Positions 5,755 to 6,532 of a DNA stretch of 6,532 bases are shown in pieces. The DNA is taken from contig CALEJW010000075.1 in assembly GCA_937898635.1 (NCBI GenBank), positions 1 through 6,532 of the forward strand. The letters run 5' to 3'. Source of the DNA: an uncultured Pseudomonadota bacterium. GTDB taxonomy: Bacteria; Pseudomonadota; Gammaproteobacteria; Burkholderiales; Usitatibacteraceae. Position 1 is the first letter of the stretch; every line of letters begins with the position of its first letter. Position numbers and translations under genes: made by a program. Under the pieces are notes generated by a model. That model saw nothing but the letters and a program-made list of their open reading frames with translations. It was not told where the DNA came from and made no database searches.

Positions 5755-6532
5755 ATGATCGCGAGCACCGGGATCCCCGCGGGACAGGACGGCCACGCAG
5801 GCCAGTCGCCCGAGGCGCGGGAATCCGAACGCCGGAGAGTCGAGGAATACCGCGCCCACATCGGGCATCCCGAGTATTTCGACGTCCTGAGCGCCATCCA
5901 GTTCAACCTCCTCACGGCCCTGGGGCTGCGCGAGGGGCACACGCTGCTCGACGTGGGCTGCGGGTCGCTGCGCGCGGGCAGGCTCTTCATCCCCTACCTG
6001 CGGCCCGGGCACTACTTCGGGATCGAGCCGCTGCCCTGGCTCGTGCAGGAGGGCATCGACAAGGAGATCGGCGCCGCGATGGTCGCGATCAAGCGCCCGA
6101 CGATCCTCCACGACGAGAACTTCACGCTGAGCGGGTTCGGGCGCGAGTTCGACTTCATCATCGCCCAGTCGATCTTCTCGCACACCTCGCAGGCGCAGAT
6201 CCGGCGCTGCCTCGCGGAGGCGAAGAAGGTCCTGAAGCCCGAGGGGATCTTCGCCGCGACCTTCTTCGAGTCCCCGGCGAACTACGAGGGCAACAGCTGG
6301 GTCGCGAAGGCGACCTATTCGCGGGAGAGGATGCGCGAGCTCGTGGAGGAGCAGGGGCTCGCCATGACCCCCATCGACTGGCGCCATCCCGACCCGCAGC
6401 AGTGGATCCTCATCCACCACCCGGGAACCGCGATCCCGATGGCCGAGGCCACCGACGCCCGCCGGATCGTCATGCTGCAGGAGCAGCTCGAGACCAACCG
6501 CGCGCAGCTCATGGCCATCATGAGCCATCCCT
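5755..6532 (+). CDS. Class I SAM-dependent methyltransferase (partial, cut by the right edge)
   Basis: The frame is open from ATG 5755 to the end of the window, 259 codons without a stop. AGGGAGG (5741-5747) lies 7 nt before the ATG. A charged N-terminal region of about 30 residues precedes HIGHPEYFDVLSAIQFNLL (35-53). The SAM-binding motif I is LLDVGCGSLRAG (64-75), with GIEP (89-92) supplying the likely ribose-binding acidic residue Glu91. EFDFIIAQSIFSHTS (131-145) is the motif IV region and VLKPEGIFAATFFE (159-172) the motif VI-like strand. The catalytic domain seems to end near residue 222 (WILIHH). LQEQLETNRAQLMAIM (241-256) then looks like the start of a coiled coil or linker into further sequence. 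Next to polysaccharide genes it may methylate a sugar or cap a glycan chain, but the acceptor is not shown by the sequence. It is probably transcribed separately from the upstream genes. Confidence 0.88.
   Translation, partial: MIASTGIPAGQDGHAGQSPEARESERRRVEEYRAHIGHPEYFDVLSAIQFNLLTALGLREGHTLLDVGCGSLRAGRLFIPYLRPGHYFGIEPLPWLVQEGIDKEIGAAMVAIKRPTILHDENFTLSGFGREFDFIIAQSIFSHTSQAQIRRCLAEAKKVLKPEGIFAATFFESPANYEGNSWVAKATYSRERMRELVEEQGLAMTPIDWRHPDPQQWILIHHPGTAIPMAEATDARRIVMLQEQLETNRAQLMAIMSHP

Noticed and set aside
5720..5758. 12-codon leader frame MAPRAAAREARP overlapping the methyltransferase start
   Set aside because: No binding site, it begins at the inferred transcript start, and the composition is what GC-rich DNA gives by chance.
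4534..6528. Minus-strand open frame of 664 codons over the glycosyltransferase and methyltransferase
   Set aside because: It spans two supported + strand genes and their intergenic hairpin. Its translation has no domain and the same shadow composition.
1..6532. CRISPR arrays, insertion sequences, rRNA or tRNA genes
   Set aside because: No regularly spaced repeats, transposase frames, terminal inverted repeats or RNA gene signatures were seen.

Overview
The window is very GC-rich, and nearly every codon ends in G or C. This inflates open frames on the other strand and in the other frames. All the genes I can support lie on the + strand. Together they look like part of an extracellular polysaccharide (capsule or exopolysaccharide) assembly locus of a Gram-negative bacterium. 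The outer-membrane lipoprotein type, the inner-membrane chain-length protein and the promoter style (TATAAT/GATAAT hexamers in GC-rich DNA) suit a high-GC proteobacterium. A betaproteobacterium (Burkholderiales-like) is my best guess, but that is inference and no marker gene is present.

Layout. Positions 1-373 hold no complete gene. The left edge may carry a short remnant or tail of a sugar-nucleotide epimerase. It is followed by a perfect TATAAT (233-238) and a leader of about 130 nt with two mutually exclusive hairpins and a T6 run. A tight run of genes follows: an RmlD-like NAD(P)-dependent sugar-nucleotide reductase (374-1408); a short Wza-type polysaccharide export lipoprotein (1416-2162); a polyprenyl-phosphate sugar-1-phosphate transferase with a probable TTG start (2159-2977); a Wzz/GumC-type chain-length protein without a kinase domain (2977-4401); a 55-residue single-span membrane protein (4394-4561); and a family 2 glycosyltransferase (ATG at 4642, perhaps really starting at a CTG at 4573, ending at 5673). 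Spacings of 7 nt, -4, -1 and -8 argue for one translationally coupled transcript. A strong GC hairpin and a GATAAT box (5683-5715) then separate a class I SAM-dependent methyltransferase that starts at 5755 and runs off the right edge.

How they fit together. The reductase would help make or modify a nucleotide sugar. The sugar transferase would load the first sugar phosphate onto undecaprenyl phosphate at the inner membrane. The glycosyltransferase would extend the repeat unit, and the methyltransferase could methylate a sugar. The chain-length protein (inner membrane/periplasm) and the lipoprotein (outer membrane) would control length and export. This is the Wzx/Wzy-type scheme, but no flippase, polymerase or tyrosine kinase is visible here, so they must lie outside the window or be absent. 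The system is of a known type. The least explained parts are the small membrane protein, the leader structure, the reductase's arginine-rich tail and the start of the glycosyltransferase.
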